Below are positions 32,588-43,483 of a stretch of DNA of 64,000 bases, one piece after another. Source of the stretch: Bacteroides caccae (GTDB taxonomy: Bacteria > Bacteroidota > Bacteroidia > Bacteroidales > Bacteroidaceae); NCBI RefSeq assembly GCF_002222615.2, contig NZ_CP022412.2, positions 4,402,001 through 4,466,000 on the forward strand. The letters are read 5' to 3'. The notes under the pieces were generated by a model that had not been told where the DNA came from, did not search any database, and saw nothing but the letters and a program-made list of their open reading frames with translations. Every line of letters begins with the position of its first letter. Position 1 is the first letter of the stretch. Made by a program: the position numbers and the translations under genes.

Positions 32588-33568
32588 ATGGGAACAGTTA
32601 AGTGTATCGGTATTTTGACTTCCGGAGGTGATGCTCCGGGGATGAACGCAGCTATCCGCGCAGTGACACGAGCAGCTATTTATAATGGATTACAAGTTAA
32701 AGGTATATACAGAGGATACAAAGGTCTGGTAACAGGCGAAATCAAAGAGTTCAAAAGTCAGAATGTAAGTAATATCATCCAACTGGGTGGAACGATTCTG
32801 AAAACAGCTCGTTGTAAGGAGTTTACTACTCCGGAAGGCCGTCAGTTGGCTTACGATAATATGAAAAGAGAGGGCATCGATGCCTTGGTTATCATCGGTG
32901 GTGACGGTTCGCTGACAGGTGCCCGTATCTTTGCACAGGAATTTGATGTTCCGTGTATCGGACTTCCGGGAACTATTGACAACGACCTCTACGGTACAGA
33001 TACGACCATCGGATATGATACCGCATTGAATACGATTCTGGATGCAGTGGACAAAATTCGCGACACAGCCACTTCACATGAGCGCCTGTTCTTCGTCGAA
33101 GTCATGGGACGTGATGCAGGTTTCCTCGCCTTGAACGGAGCAATTGCTTCAGGAGCAGAAGCTGCCATTATTCCGGAATTCAGTACGGAAGTCGACCAAC
33201 TGGAAGAATTTATCAAGAACGGATTCCGCAAATCAAAGAACAGCAGTATCGTATTAGTGGCCGAAAGTGAACTGACCGGAGGTGCCATGCATTATGCTGA
33301 ACGTGTAAAGAATGAATATCCGCAATACGATGTGCGCGTAACTATCTTGGGACACTTGCAGCGTGGTGGTAGCCCTACGGCTCATGACCGTATTCTGGCA
33401 AGCCGTCTGGGTGCGGCAGCGATCGACGCAATCATGGAGGACCAGCGCAACGTTATGATCGGAATTGAACATGATGAAATCGTTTACGTGCCGTTCAGCA
33501 AGGCTATCAAGAACGACAAGCCTATTAAGAGAGATCTTGTCAATGTATTGAAAGAGCTTTCTATCTAA
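32588..33568 (+). CDS. pfkA: ATP-dependent 6-phosphofructokinase
   Basis: The 326-aa protein phosphorylates fructose 6-phosphate. It has [16 protein letters not shown] (about 9-24, ATP site), [11 protein letters not shown] (around 100, Gly after GGD as in ATP-dependent enzymes), the catalytic PGTIDNDL (around 127-134) and [14 protein letters not shown] near 258. Length and motifs match bacterial allosteric PFK. It is monocistronic, with a terminator at 33612-33658, and convergent with the xus operon. Confidence 0.96.
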   Translation: MGTVKCIGILTSGGDAPGMNAAIRAVTRAAIYNGLQVKGIYRGYKGLVTGEIKEFKSQNVSNIIQLGGTILKTARCKEFTTPEGRQLAYDNMKREGIDALVIIGGDGSLTGARIFAQEFDVPCIGLPGTIDNDLYGTDTTIGYDTALNTILDAVDKIRDTATSHERLFFVEVMGRDAGFLALNGAIASGAEAAIIPEFSTEVDQLEEFIKNGFRKSKNSSIVLVAESELTGGAMHYAERVKNEYPQYDVRVTILGHLQRGGSPTAHDRILASRLGAAAIDAIMEDQRNVMIGIEHDEIVYVPFSKAIKNDKPIKRDLVNVLKELSI

Positions 33569-33611
33569 CTCATTCTTCTTAAGAATTCTTTTTTATATTA
33601 GTATAAGATAG

Positions 33612-33658
33612 AGAGCGGTGGACAATTGGTTTCTCCAATTCATCCACCGCTCTTTTTT
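33612..33658 (+). terminator. Terminator of pfkA
   Basis: AGAGCGGTGGA (33612-33622) pairs with TCCACCGCTCT (33643-33653), and CAATTGG/TCCAATT extends the stem around a small loop. Six Ts follow. Confidence 0.9.
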
Positions 33659-33692
33659 ATCATTCAATATCCAGACTTTTCGTATGGCCACT

Positions 33693-34925
33693 TTATGCTA
33701 TTTTTCTCGCCTCAACGGAAGATAAAGAAATAGCTTTCTCACGTTTTCTCTTATTCATAAGTTTTTTTACCCATAAATAATAACCGGTCAACGGCAATGA
33801 GGCACCAATCAAAGCAGCAATAAAGGTAAGAATCCGAGTCAACATTCCTCCCCAGTTGCCAACATGTACAGAGTAAATCCAACCACGAATTTTTCCTGAT
33901 TTATCCTGATGTTGATAAAGATTTGTTTCTGTAAATTCACCATTATCAGTGTTGAAAGAATAACGGTCAGCTGCACGCTGATTTCCGAAACGGTTGAAAG
34001 AGACGCTCGCCGTACCGGAAGCAACACTGATTTGTTTATATTCCGGATTCTGGCGGCTTAGCTTATCGTAAACTTCTTGCCAATAGACGAAAGGTGAAGT
34101 GACAGAGTGTATATAATTGTGACCGTTTTCCGAATGTTCCTTATTCCCTTCTTTTCTTCCTTCACGCAAAGCCAGCTTGGTATCTCCCTTTTGAGAATCA
34201 CCTTTCCGCTCCTGCCCATAAGCAGCCCGTTGTTGCACTTCCACACCGAACACTTTATAGAAAGCGGCCCGATACCACGGGAAAGACCATGTCAGCCCCG
34301 TCAACGACATAGCTAAAAGAAAGATTAAGGAATACATTCCTCCCGCTACATGCAGATCATACCAGAACCTCTTCCAACCTTTTTTTGTTGATATTTTCAG
34401 ACTGTTCTTCAGTGTTTTACGTGTACGTGGCCACCAGATAGCAATTCCTGAAATCAGCACAAAAACGAATAATAGCGTGCTGACACCCACAATCATCTTT
34501 CCCCAAAAGATCCCTTCATTACCCGGATTCATATTATCCAGCAACCAACGGTGCATCCGAAACATAAACATAAAAAAGCCGCTACGCTCACTTTTCCCTT
34601 TTACTTCACCCGTATATTGGTCTACATATAATGACGCACGACGTGGTTTGGAAAGGTTAACCTGATAAGCACGCTCGGAATCGGAAGAAATGCTGACACT
34701 AGTCACAGAAACACTGTCGGGCAATGTAGCTGTCACCTTTTCAAGCAACTGTTCGATAGGGAGTGGGACTTCTCCCACTGTTTCCACATAATAAAGTTCG
34801 TGGCGGAACAACTCATTCACCTCATCCTCGAATACCAACATAGCACCGGAAAAACAAATAAGGGTGATTATCAATCCGAAAGGGACAGAAAGCCACAAAT
34901 GTATCTTTTCAAATATTTTTTTCAT
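33693..34925 (-). CDS. xusC: PepSY-domain inner-membrane protein of the xenosiderophore uptake system (XusC type)
   Basis: The 410-aa protein has the four-helix PepSY-TM layout: helices at about residues 11-32, 145-168, 196-218 and 358-385. PepSY domains lie between them in the periplasm (YYVETVGEVPLPIEQLL around 45; RASLYVDQYTGEV around 99). Family members such as FoxB reduce or release iron from siderophores at the inner membrane. The gene follows the DUF4374 lipoprotein and TonB-dependent receptor genes in the arrangement of B. thetaiotaomicron xusABC. A terminator hairpin lies between xusB and this gene, so its expression may be lower than that of xusAB. Confidence 0.85.
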   Translation of the reverse strand: MKKIFEKIHLWLSVPFGLIITLICFSGAMLVFEDEVNELFRHELYYVETVGEVPLPIEQLLEKVTATLPDSVSVTSVSISSDSERAYQVNLSKPRRASLYVDQYTGEVKGKSERSGFFMFMFRMHRWLLDNMNPGNEGIFWGKMIVGVSTLLFVFVLISGIAIWWPRTRKTLKNSLKISTKKGWKRFWYDLHVAGGMYSLIFLLAMSLTGLTWSFPWYRAAFYKVFGVEVQQRAAYGQERKGDSQKGDTKLALREGRKEGNKEHSENGHNYIHSVTSPFVYWQEVYDKLSRQNPEYKQISVASGTASVSFNRFGNQRAADRYSFNTDNGEFTETNLYQHQDKSGKIRGWIYSVHVGNWGGMLTRILTFIAALIGASLPLTGYYLWVKKLMNKRKREKAISLSSVEARKIA

Positions 34926-34951
34926 AATCTATTTATTACTACTATTTCTTG

Positions 34952-34986
34952 AAAAAGCCTGCAAAGCTTTCCGCTCGGCAGGCTTT
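34952..34986 (-). terminator. Intrinsic terminator inside the xus operon
   Basis: On the minus strand GAAAGCCTGC pairs with GCAGGC followed by TTTTTC (arms 34978-34986 and 34954-34962, T run 34952-34956). It lies 38 bp past the xusB stop and 27 bp before the xusC start, so read-through is needed for xusC unless it has its own promoter. Confidence 0.8.
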
Positions 34987-35024
34987 CATCTAAAAAGAAC
35001 TATTTTCTATTTAACAGGTATTTG

Positions 35025-36434
<1,410 letters not shown>

Positions 36435-36456
36435 TTATACTAAAAACTTAATCTTA

Positions 36457-38871
36457 TTATCTACCGAAAAACACTCTGAACTTTCCATAAAATGCACGTC
36501 CAGCCTTTTGTAGGCTGAAATTGTCAAACAGTTGCGCATCCGTGAAATTCTGACATTCAAATGATACGTTATAGCGTCCGTTCTTCATTGTATAGGACAA
36601 GGATAAATTATGAGAAAACTGTTCCGGCACCATGTTTTTTGAATCTTTATCGCCGATATTCTCCCAATAAAGAGGGAAATCGTGTTGCCAGTAGCTATCA
36701 TAGCCTATCGTCAGTACATTTCCCTTAATAAACAGGTCATTCCAATGGAAATTAGCATTTATATTGGCGTAACGATAAGGGAGATTCGGCATACGCACCT
36801 TGTAATGCATACTTTCCTGCAAAGAGGTGCCTGCCAGGTACTTTTCATAGTCACGGGTATCAATACAATTAAATGTACCGCCTACATCGAACCAGTGCGA
36901 GAAGCTATAAAGCAGCGATAAATTATATCCTTTAGTCCTCACATGCCCATGATTCTCATAGTATCCGTAACTTGTTCCCCCCAATACATCCAATCCTCTT
37001 TTTATGTAATCTTTCGTATCCCGATATATCAAGCCGGCCTCGGCATACACCCCGTGTTTGCCAAACTGATAATTATAGCTGAAACTCAGATTCAGATTAT
37101 CACTTTTCTCCGGCTTCAGATTTACTTTACCGGCTTCCAAGTCTTCATCACCAAACAGTTCGTCTGTCGTAGGAAGCCGAAAAGCCTTTTCATAAGAAAG
37201 TTTTACCTGAAAATCTTTCCATAAAAAATATGTACCCGCAGCACCGTATCCGAAAGCACTTACCGTATTGGATAAATTTATATAATTACCTATGCCATCC
37301 GTACTCTGTGACACCGGACCTTTGTTGTATTGCCGGTAATGCTTGGCAAATGCCGAAATATTCCATTTGTCCGACGGCATCAGGCGATAAGAAAGACCGC
37401 TGACATTCTTACGCGTAATTTTAGGAATACTAAAATCCGTAAATTTGGAAGAAGCACCTATGATAGAGCGGCTTGTACGTTCAAAATCACTTACCACATG
37501 GCTAAAAGTAAACGTATGCGCCTCTCCGATATGATAATTCATCCTCAGCGTTCCATTCCAGTTCTTGTTTTTAGATTCACTATTCTGATAAGACTGTTCT
37601 CCCCGGCTGCCCCTTTCGTAAAACTCACCACGCCAGTTGTAAGCCCGTGAAGCGGTATCGACATTATTAGTGAGGTTATGGTTATAATTGGCAGTCAGCA
37701 GTAAATCCAAATTCTTCACGAATAAGTTCTTTTTGTAGTATTCCAACGAAGGGGCCAATGAATGTCCTTTGCGGAATTTTTCACCGAACACGACATCTTG
37801 ATAAACACCAGTTTGTATCTCTTTATAGAAATAGGAATAATTGAAGCTCAGAGCCAATCTGTCCGCCCATTTTTTTCCAACCACACCGATTTTTCCAATC
37901 ACAGCTTCATTATGGTATTGGTCATTGAAACGTTTCAGATGGTAAATCTTACTTTTGTCGAGTGGCGGAAAACGCACACTTCCATCTTCTCTGATTTCAA
38001 AGTCACGTACATACGTATCTACATAATAATCATTATCCGAAAAATTCTGAAAAGCGTTCACTTCATACATAAAACCATTCTTGAATATTTGTCCGAAACG
38101 TACGTATGACTTATGAGTGTTAAATGAACCGTAAGAATAAGAAGCATCCAGAAACCACTTCCCGGGTTGTTTGTTAGTGACAATATTAATCACTCCCCCG
38201 ATAGCATCCGTACCGAATCCTACGGGAACCACACCTTTGTACACCTCTATGCGATCTGCATAATTAATAGGAACATTATTCAAATCGAATGCAGCACCGG
38301 CCCCTTCTTGCGGTATTCCGTCAATAAAGATTTTCACATGCCGCCCGCAAAAACCGTCAATATACAACTGCATATCCGATCCTACTCCGCCTGACTCACG
38401 GAGTTTTACCCCCGGCACCTTAGTCAGTGCGCCGGCTAAGGTCTGTGTACTGTTATGCAACTTCTTCGCGTCAACGGCTACCGCATTAAAGGCTGACTTA
38501 TTTACCCGGCCAACTCCGGAAGTTGTTACTACGACCTCTCCCAACTCTTTCACTTTCGGTGCAATGGTGACATTGACCTTTATCCTTTCTCCTTTAGCTA
38601 ATTTAACCTTCTTTTCTACTGTTTGATAACCTACAGCCGAAACGACAAGTATATATTCACCTTCCACAGTTTTCAAGTGATAAATTCCCTTTTCGTCCGT
38701 ATAACTGCCATAGTTCGTTCCTTTCAGATAGACCGTCGCAAAATCTACGACCTCCTTTTCTGTAGATATCACTCTGCCCGAAATCATACTAGTATAATGA
38801 CGCTCGTGCTGTGAATATGCTGATACAGAAAATAAGAATACTAGAAAAACCAAAAAACATTTATTAATCAT
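36457..38871 (-). CDS. xusA: TonB-dependent outer-membrane receptor of the xenosiderophore system (XusA type)
   Basis: The 804-aa receptor has a signal peptide (about 1-20). An N-terminal carboxypeptidase-regulatory-like domain follows (SGRVISTEKEVVDFATVYLKGT around 31-52). The plug domain has NVPINYADRIEVYKGVVPVG (around 200) and DAIGGVINIVT. The 22-strand barrel ends FYGKFRVFFGR. It imports iron-siderophore complexes using TonB energy. A good promoter lies upstream, and xusB follows 40 bp downstream. No Fur-like site was identified, although iron control is expected for such operons. Confidence 0.9.
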   Translation of the reverse strand: MINKCFLVFLVFLFSVSAYSQHERHYTSMISGRVISTEKEVVDFATVYLKGTNYGSYTDEKGIYHLKTVEGEYILVVSAVGYQTVEKKVKLAKGERIKVNVTIAPKVKELGEVVVTTSGVGRVNKSAFNAVAVDAKKLHNSTQTLAGALTKVPGVKLRESGGVGSDMQLYIDGFCGRHVKIFIDGIPQEGAGAAFDLNNVPINYADRIEVYKGVVPVGFGTDAIGGVINIVTNKQPGKWFLDASYSYGSFNTHKSYVRFGQIFKNGFMYEVNAFQNFSDNDYYVDTYVRDFEIREDGSVRFPPLDKSKIYHLKRFNDQYHNEAVIGKIGVVGKKWADRLALSFNYSYFYKEIQTGVYQDVVFGEKFRKGHSLAPSLEYYKKNLFVKNLDLLLTANYNHNLTNNVDTASRAYNWRGEFYERGSRGEQSYQNSESKNKNWNGTLRMNYHIGEAHTFTFSHVVSDFERTSRSIIGASSKFTDFSIPKITRKNVSGLSYRLMPSDKWNISAFAKHYRQYNKGPVSQSTDGIGNYINLSNTVSAFGYGAAGTYFLWKDFQVKLSYEKAFRLPTTDELFGDEDLEAGKVNLKPEKSDNLNLSFSYNYQFGKHGVYAEAGLIYRDTKDYIKRGLDVLGGTSYGYYENHGHVRTKGYNLSLLYSFSHWFDVGGTFNCIDTRDYEKYLAGTSLQESMHYKVRMPNLPYRYANINANFHWNDLFIKGNVLTIGYDSYWQHDFPLYWENIGDKDSKNMVPEQFSHNLSLSYTMKNGRYNVSFECQNFTDAQLFDNFSLQKAGRAFYGKFRVFFGR

Positions 38872-38914
38872 CTCCTTTTTACTTTATACCTATTCATTTA
38901 CTTTAAAAGCGATG

Positions 38915-38946
38915 CAAAGATAAGTAGAAACAGGAGCGCAAAACAA
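38915..38946 (-). promoter_or_regulatory. Promoter of the xus operon
   Basis: The -7 box TATCTTTG (38915-38922, minus strand) has a TTG (38944-38946) 21 bp upstream. The -7 box lies 43 bp before the xusA start. Confidence 0.65.
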
Positions 38947-39054
38947 TCCCTATCTATTGGTAAAAATTAGACAACAAAAACTAAACATATAGATATACAC
39001 AATACCTATATATAAGTAATTACTAGATAAATTAAATAAAAAGAGAAAAAAATC

Positions 39055-39906
39055 CTACTCCAACCATTGCGCCAGCAAACGCTCCGTTATTTCCCACAAC
39101 TGCTCTTTCTGTACATGGTTCACATACTTATCGGATAAGCTTTTCCGGTGATTATTGACATAGAGTTGCCCTGTCACACCGGCTTCTTTTTTGTCCAGCA
39201 ACAGACCAATTGCCGTAGAAGCTCCTTTCTTCGGCTTACGAATAAAAGGACGGAAGAATATATCTGTCAGAGGGTCGAACCACTTATGCATCGTGATGAT
39301 ATCAGTAGAGACAATTCCCGGATCGGCAGCATTGACGGTGATTCCTTTCTCCCGAAGTTGCTCGGATAGTTCGAAAGTAAATAATAACAAAGCCAATTTT
39401 GTGTTACTATAAACAGGTATTCTCCAAAAGTTTCCCGTTTTCCCCCTGTGAAAGAAATCAGGAAAATCAAGACGGCCGATTGCATACGTACACGAAACCA
39501 TATTTACAATACGTGCTCCGGATGCCATAGTCGGAACTAATTTACGAGTCAGCAGGTAAGGACCAACATAATTTACACTGACCGTCCGTTCAAATCCATC
39601 GTTCGTAATAGAAAATCCGGTTTCCATTGTCCCGGCATTATTCATCAACAAGGAAATGGAAAGTTTACGTTCCAAAATCCGATCAGTAAAAGAGGCTACG
39701 GAGTGCATCGAAGACAGATCAATAGCGAGTACTTCCAAATTCGGATTTCCGGTTTCTTTCATTAAACGTTGGCACACGTTTTCCGCTTTTTGCGGGTTAT
39801 AACAAGCCATTATGACATGATAGCCGGCTGTGGCCACGGCACGGGTTATCTCCGTTCCCATGCCTCCGTCAGCTCCGGTAATGATCGCCCATTTCACTTC
39901 ATTCAT
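39055..39906 (-). CDS. Short-chain dehydrogenase, probable 3-beta-hydroxysteroid dehydrogenase
   Basis: The 283-aa SDR has the cofactor motif TGADGGMG (residues 10-17), NNAG (around 88-91), a catalytic Ser in MVSCTYAIG (around 135) and the YxxxK pair in PVYSNTKLA (around 162-170). The substrate is suggested by context: the gene overlaps the Old Yellow Enzyme gene by 4 bp and follows a steroid 5-alpha-reductase gene. The same three enzyme types form the bile-acid cluster described in Bacteroidales, where the SDR acts as a 3-beta-HSDH giving iso-configured products. Specificity for the 3-position and beta face is inferred. Confidence 0.75.
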   Translation of the reverse strand: MNEVKWAIITGADGGMGTEITRAVATAGYHVIMACYNPQKAENVCQRLMKETGNPNLEVLAIDLSSMHSVASFTDRILERKLSISLLMNNAGTMETGFSITNDGFERTVSVNYVGPYLLTRKLVPTMASGARIVNMVSCTYAIGRLDFPDFFHRGKTGNFWRIPVYSNTKLALLLFTFELSEQLREKGITVNAADPGIVSTDIITMHKWFDPLTDIFFRPFIRKPKKGASTAIGLLLDKKEAGVTGQLYVNNHRKSLSDKYVNHVQKEQLWEITERLLAQWLE

Positions 39907-41126
39907 TGTTTTTCCAATTTTTCAATCTCCTTTTGCAGACAAGGAGGCAGTTCTTCATTCAAATGTTTATGACAAGCCATTTCGTTCGTGTACATACGGC
40001 CAATGCAATAATTGCTATGCCCGCAATTACAACGTGCACGGTCTTCACGTGCCATACGGTTCACAAATCCCGGTTCATTCAGCAGGGCACGTGCCATTTG
40101 AACAGCATCAAAGCCGGCATCCAGCACTTCATCAATTTTCTCACGAGAAACAAGGCCGCCTACATAAATTAACGGAGCACCCGGAAGGGCCTCACGGAAC
40201 TTCAGCGCATCTTCGAGAAAATATGCCTCTTTGAAAGGAACAGTCGGAATCATCCATTTTCCGAACATCCGGACGCCATATTTCAGCCACCAGCAATTCA
40301 TATAATAAGCCATAGAACGGATAGGCATCGCCCCTCGCATCACATACATCGGCGCACGACTGACGAAACCACCGCTCAATACCAGCCCGTGAGCACCCAG
40401 TTCGAGCAGGCGTCGGGCTACTTGTATCGTTTCCTCCGACTCCATTCCACCTTTGAAACCGTCGCGCATATTCATTTTCACAAGAACCGCCATATCGCTA
40501 CCGGCAGCTTTCATCACTTCTTTCATCACTATATCCATAAAACGCATCCGGTTTTCCAACGAACCTCCGTATTCATCCTTCCGGTGATTCGTGTAAGGGG
40601 AAAGGAACTGGCTAATCAGATATCCATGTCCGGCGTGAACCTCAACAGCATCGAAACCAGCTTCTCTAGCCAGATTGACAGCCTTTCCATAAGCACGCGC
40701 CATTTCAGGAAGTTCTTCTTTCCTCATTCCGCGCACAAAGGTCGGAGAGTAAAGATTGAAACCGGAAGAAGCAGAGATAGGAGTTACTCCACAAATGTTC
40801 TTGTGGGACATATTACCGCAATGACCGATTTGTATACCTGCTGCGGCACCCTCATCGTGTATGGCGTCGGTCACTTCGCGTAAACCGGGAATTATGGAAG
40901 ATCGTAACCATAATTGGCGGTCAAAAGAAAGCCCGCTTTGTGTCACGGCAGCATAAGCAACCGTCGTCATGCCAACCCCGCCTGCGGCTACCGAACGGTG
41001 ATAATCCAACAACATTTGTGAAGGGGCGTTTCCCGGACACATACTTTCAAAAGCTGCCGAACGAATGGTCCGGTTGCGAAGTGTCAAAGGTCCAAAAGTG
41101 ACCGGGGTAAATAACTTTGATTTCAT
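39903..41126 (-). CDS. Old Yellow Enzyme-family oxidoreductase, probable delta4-3-ketosteroid 5-beta-reductase
   Basis: The 407-aa protein has the FMN-binding TIM barrel of the OYE family: FGPLTLRNRTIRSA (11-24), HAGHGYLISQFLSPYTNHR (165-183), DEYGGSLENRMRF (about 185-197) and YVGGLVSREKIDE near the end. A cysteine cluster of spacing C-x-C-x6-C-x10-C (CNCGHSNYC...ACH) lies at about 364-384, possibly for an iron-sulfur cluster. It lacks the C-terminal FAD/NADH domain of longer relatives such as BaiCD. Context with a 5-alpha-reductase and an SDR suggests reduction of the delta4 bond of 3-oxo steroids or bile acids. Confidence 0.78.
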   Translation of the reverse strand: MKSKLFTPVTFGPLTLRNRTIRSAAFESMCPGNAPSQMLLDYHRSVAAGGVGMTTVAYAAVTQSGLSFDRQLWLRSSIIPGLREVTDAIHDEGAAAGIQIGHCGNMSHKNICGVTPISASSGFNLYSPTFVRGMRKEELPEMARAYGKAVNLAREAGFDAVEVHAGHGYLISQFLSPYTNHRKDEYGGSLENRMRFMDIVMKEVMKAAGSDMAVLVKMNMRDGFKGGMESEETIQVARRLLELGAHGLVLSGGFVSRAPMYVMRGAMPIRSMAYYMNCWWLKYGVRMFGKWMIPTVPFKEAYFLEDALKFREALPGAPLIYVGGLVSREKIDEVLDAGFDAVQMARALLNEPGFVNRMAREDRARCNCGHSNYCIGRMYTNEMACHKHLNEELPPCLQKEIEKLEKQ

Positions 41127-41158
41127 AGTAGTATGATATATTTTGTCAAAAGATAGCC

Positions 41159-41920
41159 TTAATACAGAAAAGGGAATACACGTTTCCTATTTCCCACCTC
41201 ATCACCGAATTCCTCGCGGTAACGGTGCCAGATTGCGTTGGCACGCGGGACAAGGTTAGCGATCGTCCACCAAAGAAACACAAGTCCGGAAAGTGAACAA
41301 GTGAGTATCGCCCAGCCTGCCCACTCTACTATTTCGCCGAAGTAATTGGCGGAAGTAACGTAGCGGTACATCCCTTTTTGAGGCAGATAGTGGCGGGTAT
41401 CTCCCGGCTTTCGCAAATGCCGGATGATATAATCCGAGTGCCAGTTCACCAGCATACCAGTAAAAAAAAGCAGAGTTCCGAGAATAAACCATGGTGACAT
41501 AAACCAATCAATGCCGTACATTCCTTCAGGCGCAAGATGAAATATCCATTGTCCTTGCATATATCCGTTCAACAAATTAAAAAGAATGCCCATTGACATA
41601 ATAGCTAACGGCATTTTACTCTTTCCGGTCAGCAATAGAGGAAAAACGAATGCACGCTGGAAATAATGAATCTGGAAGAATATGAAGAACATCAGTATGA
41701 CGGGATCAAAACGGCGTTCCGAATGCACCCACATCCAACACATAACTAAAAATACAGGGGCCTCCATTAATATCCAAGCTAACTTATTGGAAATAGCCAC
41801 ACCCCACGAAGCAGTACGAAAAATACCATATCCGGCTTTCACAAAGTAAAGGGCAATAAAAACAATCAGAGCGATCAGGCTCATTATGCCCAAAAACAGA
41901 TTAAATGCATTCATAGTCAT
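41159..41920 (-). CDS. Membrane steroid 5-alpha-reductase (3-oxo-5-alpha-steroid 4-dehydrogenase family)
   Basis: The 253-aa integral membrane protein has about six helices and the C-terminal signature of steroid 5-alpha-reductases: RYVTSANYFGEIVEWAGWA (around 189-207), then RANAIWHRYREEF and an ending RKRVFPFLY. These enzymes use NADPH to reduce the 4,5 double bond of 3-oxo-delta4 steroids to the 5-alpha (allo) form. It is the first gene of a three-gene operon, 32 bp before the OYE gene, and is preceded by a consensus promoter. The start is ATG at 41920 or 41914. Confidence 0.85.
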   Translation of the reverse strand: MTMNAFNLFLGIMSLIALIVFIALYFVKAGYGIFRTASWGVAISNKLAWILMEAPVFLVMCWMWVHSERRFDPVILMFFIFFQIHYFQRAFVFPLLLTGKSKMPLAIMSMGILFNLLNGYMQGQWIFHLAPEGMYGIDWFMSPWFILGTLLFFTGMLVNWHSDYIIRHLRKPGDTRHYLPQKGMYRYVTSANYFGEIVEWAGWAILTCSLSGLVFLWWTIANLVPRANAIWHRYREEFGDEVGNRKRVFPFLY

Positions 41921-41942
41921 ACAGATATTCTTTTACAATGTG

Positions 41943-41972
41943 CAAAAGTAACAAAAAAGAGGAAAATTGCAA
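41943..41972 (-). promoter_or_regulatory. Promoter of the steroid-reductase operon
   Basis: On the minus strand the -7 box TACTTTTG (41943-41950) has TTG (41970-41972) at 19-bp spacing. Transcription would start about 15 bp before the 5-alpha-reductase ATG. Confidence 0.6.
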
Positions 41973-42033
41973 CGCAAAACTCCTTAAATAAAAACTCGAT
42001 GACACACAGAAAGTTTTCTCTAAAAAACACTTA

Positions 42034-42078
42034 TCCCCAGGCATACCTCCGGAAATGATCGGAATATACACCTGGGGA
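42034..42078 (-). terminator. Possible terminator of the acn-icd-gltA operon
   Basis: TCCCCAGG (42034-42041) pairs with CCTGGGGA (42071-42078) around a 29-nt loop. On the minus strand GTGTTTTTTAG follows about 6 nt later. Confidence 0.5.
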
Positions 42079-42114
42079 CTACACTTATCTATTCAATAAA
42101 AGGATTGTTTCCTG

Positions 42115-43458
42115 TCAGCGTTTCTTTATTGGGATATAAGCCAGATCATCAAGCACGTTCTTATAAGCCGGACGGATAATACGTTTGCCTTCGAAGTTCA
42201 ATTCTTCATTGCGGTGGGCACACCAGCCTACGATACGTGCCATTGCAAACAAAGGAGTGAAGATTTCCTGCGGCAATCCGATCATTTCATACACAAAGCC
42301 CGAATAGAAGTCAATGTTGCTCGATACTGTCTTGCCGTTATTCTTGATGCGTCCGAAAGTCGCGATCGCCCGTTCTTCCAAAAGTTCGAGGAAGGCAAAC
42401 TCACGTTCCTTGCCTTTTTCACGTGCCAGATCACGTGCCAATTCTTTTAGTAAAAGTGCACGCGGGTCGGAAATCGTGTAAACGGCATGACCAATACCAT
42501 AAATCAATCCGGTCTTATTATAAACCTCTTTATTCAGCATACGAGTAAAGTAGGTGTCAATCTCATCAACATTTGTCCAGTCCTTGATGTTCTCCTGCAA
42601 ATGATGGAACATATCAGCAACCTGAATATTTGCACCTCCGTGAAGCGGGCCTTTCAGAGAACCGATACCTGCGGCAATGGCCGAGTAAGTATCTGTTCCG
42701 GTAGAAGAAGTGACACGGACAGTAAAAGTCGAGTTATTACCACCACCGTGTTCTGCCTGAAGAATCAGAAGCAGGTCAAGAGTACGTGCATCCAGTTCGG
42801 TATAGTCTTTTTTCAGCATATACAGGAAGTTTTCAGCGATAGAGAGTTTCTCCTGCGGATGTCGGATATGCAGCGAACGTCCGAAAGTAGCATGACGCAG
42901 CATATTATAAGCATAAGCAATAATGGTAGGGAATTTTGAAATAAGGTCGATACTTTGACGCATCAGGTTATCACGGGAAGTGTCGTCCGCATCCGGATCG
43001 AAGCGATACATTTCGAGTACGCTGCGTGCAAGGATATTCATAATGTTATTACCTTCCAACTCGATGATATTCATCTTCGTTTTCTGCTCCAGTGCCATAT
43101 TATCATTAATCAGTTCGCAGAATGAAGCTAGTTCCTCCTTGTCCGGCAGACGACCGGAAAGTAACAGGTACGCCACTTCCTCAAAACCGAAACGTTTCTC
43201 TTTGATGATTGCATGAGAAATATCTTCCACATCATAACCGCGATAGAACAGTTTGCCAGGAATCGGTTTCAGTCCGCCGCCCGGAATACGTTCGTAGCCT
43301 ACTACATTACCAATTCTGGTCAGACCTACCAGTACACCTGTGCCATCTTCATTACGTAGCCCGCGTTTCACGTCGAACTTGGGGAACAATGCTGTGTCAA
43401 TCCGGGTAGCTTCCTTCATTTCTTCGGACAGCTTGTAAATCAGGTACTCTTTCTTCAT
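42115..43458 (-). CDS. gltA: Citrate synthase
   Basis: The 447-aa protein condenses acetyl-CoA and oxaloacetate. Active-site His residues lie in QAEHGGGNNSTFTVR (around 235), GPLHGGANIQV (around 269) and GIGHAVYTISDPRA (around 320). R-containing segments near the end (FYSGFVYEMIGLP, RIVGWCAHRNEEL) complete the site. It is the last gene of the acn-icd-gltA operon, 25 bp after icd. Together they make 2-oxoglutarate for glutamate synthesis. Confidence 0.95.
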   Translation of the reverse strand: MKKEYLIYKLSEEMKEATRIDTALFPKFDVKRGLRNEDGTGVLVGLTRIGNVVGYERIPGGGLKPIPGKLFYRGYDVEDISHAIIKEKRFGFEEVAYLLLSGRLPDKEELASFCELINDNMALEQKTKMNIIELEGNNIMNILARSVLEMYRFDPDADDTSRDNLMRQSIDLISKFPTIIAYAYNMLRHATFGRSLHIRHPQEKLSIAENFLYMLKKDYTELDARTLDLLLILQAEHGGGNNSTFTVRVTSSTGTDTYSAIAAGIGSLKGPLHGGANIQVADMFHHLQENIKDWTNVDEIDTYFTRMLNKEVYNKTGLIYGIGHAVYTISDPRALLLKELARDLAREKGKEREFAFLELLEERAIATFGRIKNNGKTVSSNIDFYSGFVYEMIGLPQEIFTPLFAMARIVGWCAHRNEELNFEGKRIIRPAYKNVLDDLAYIPIKKR

Positions 43459-43483
43459 ATTCGTATGTTTTTAATCATTATTC

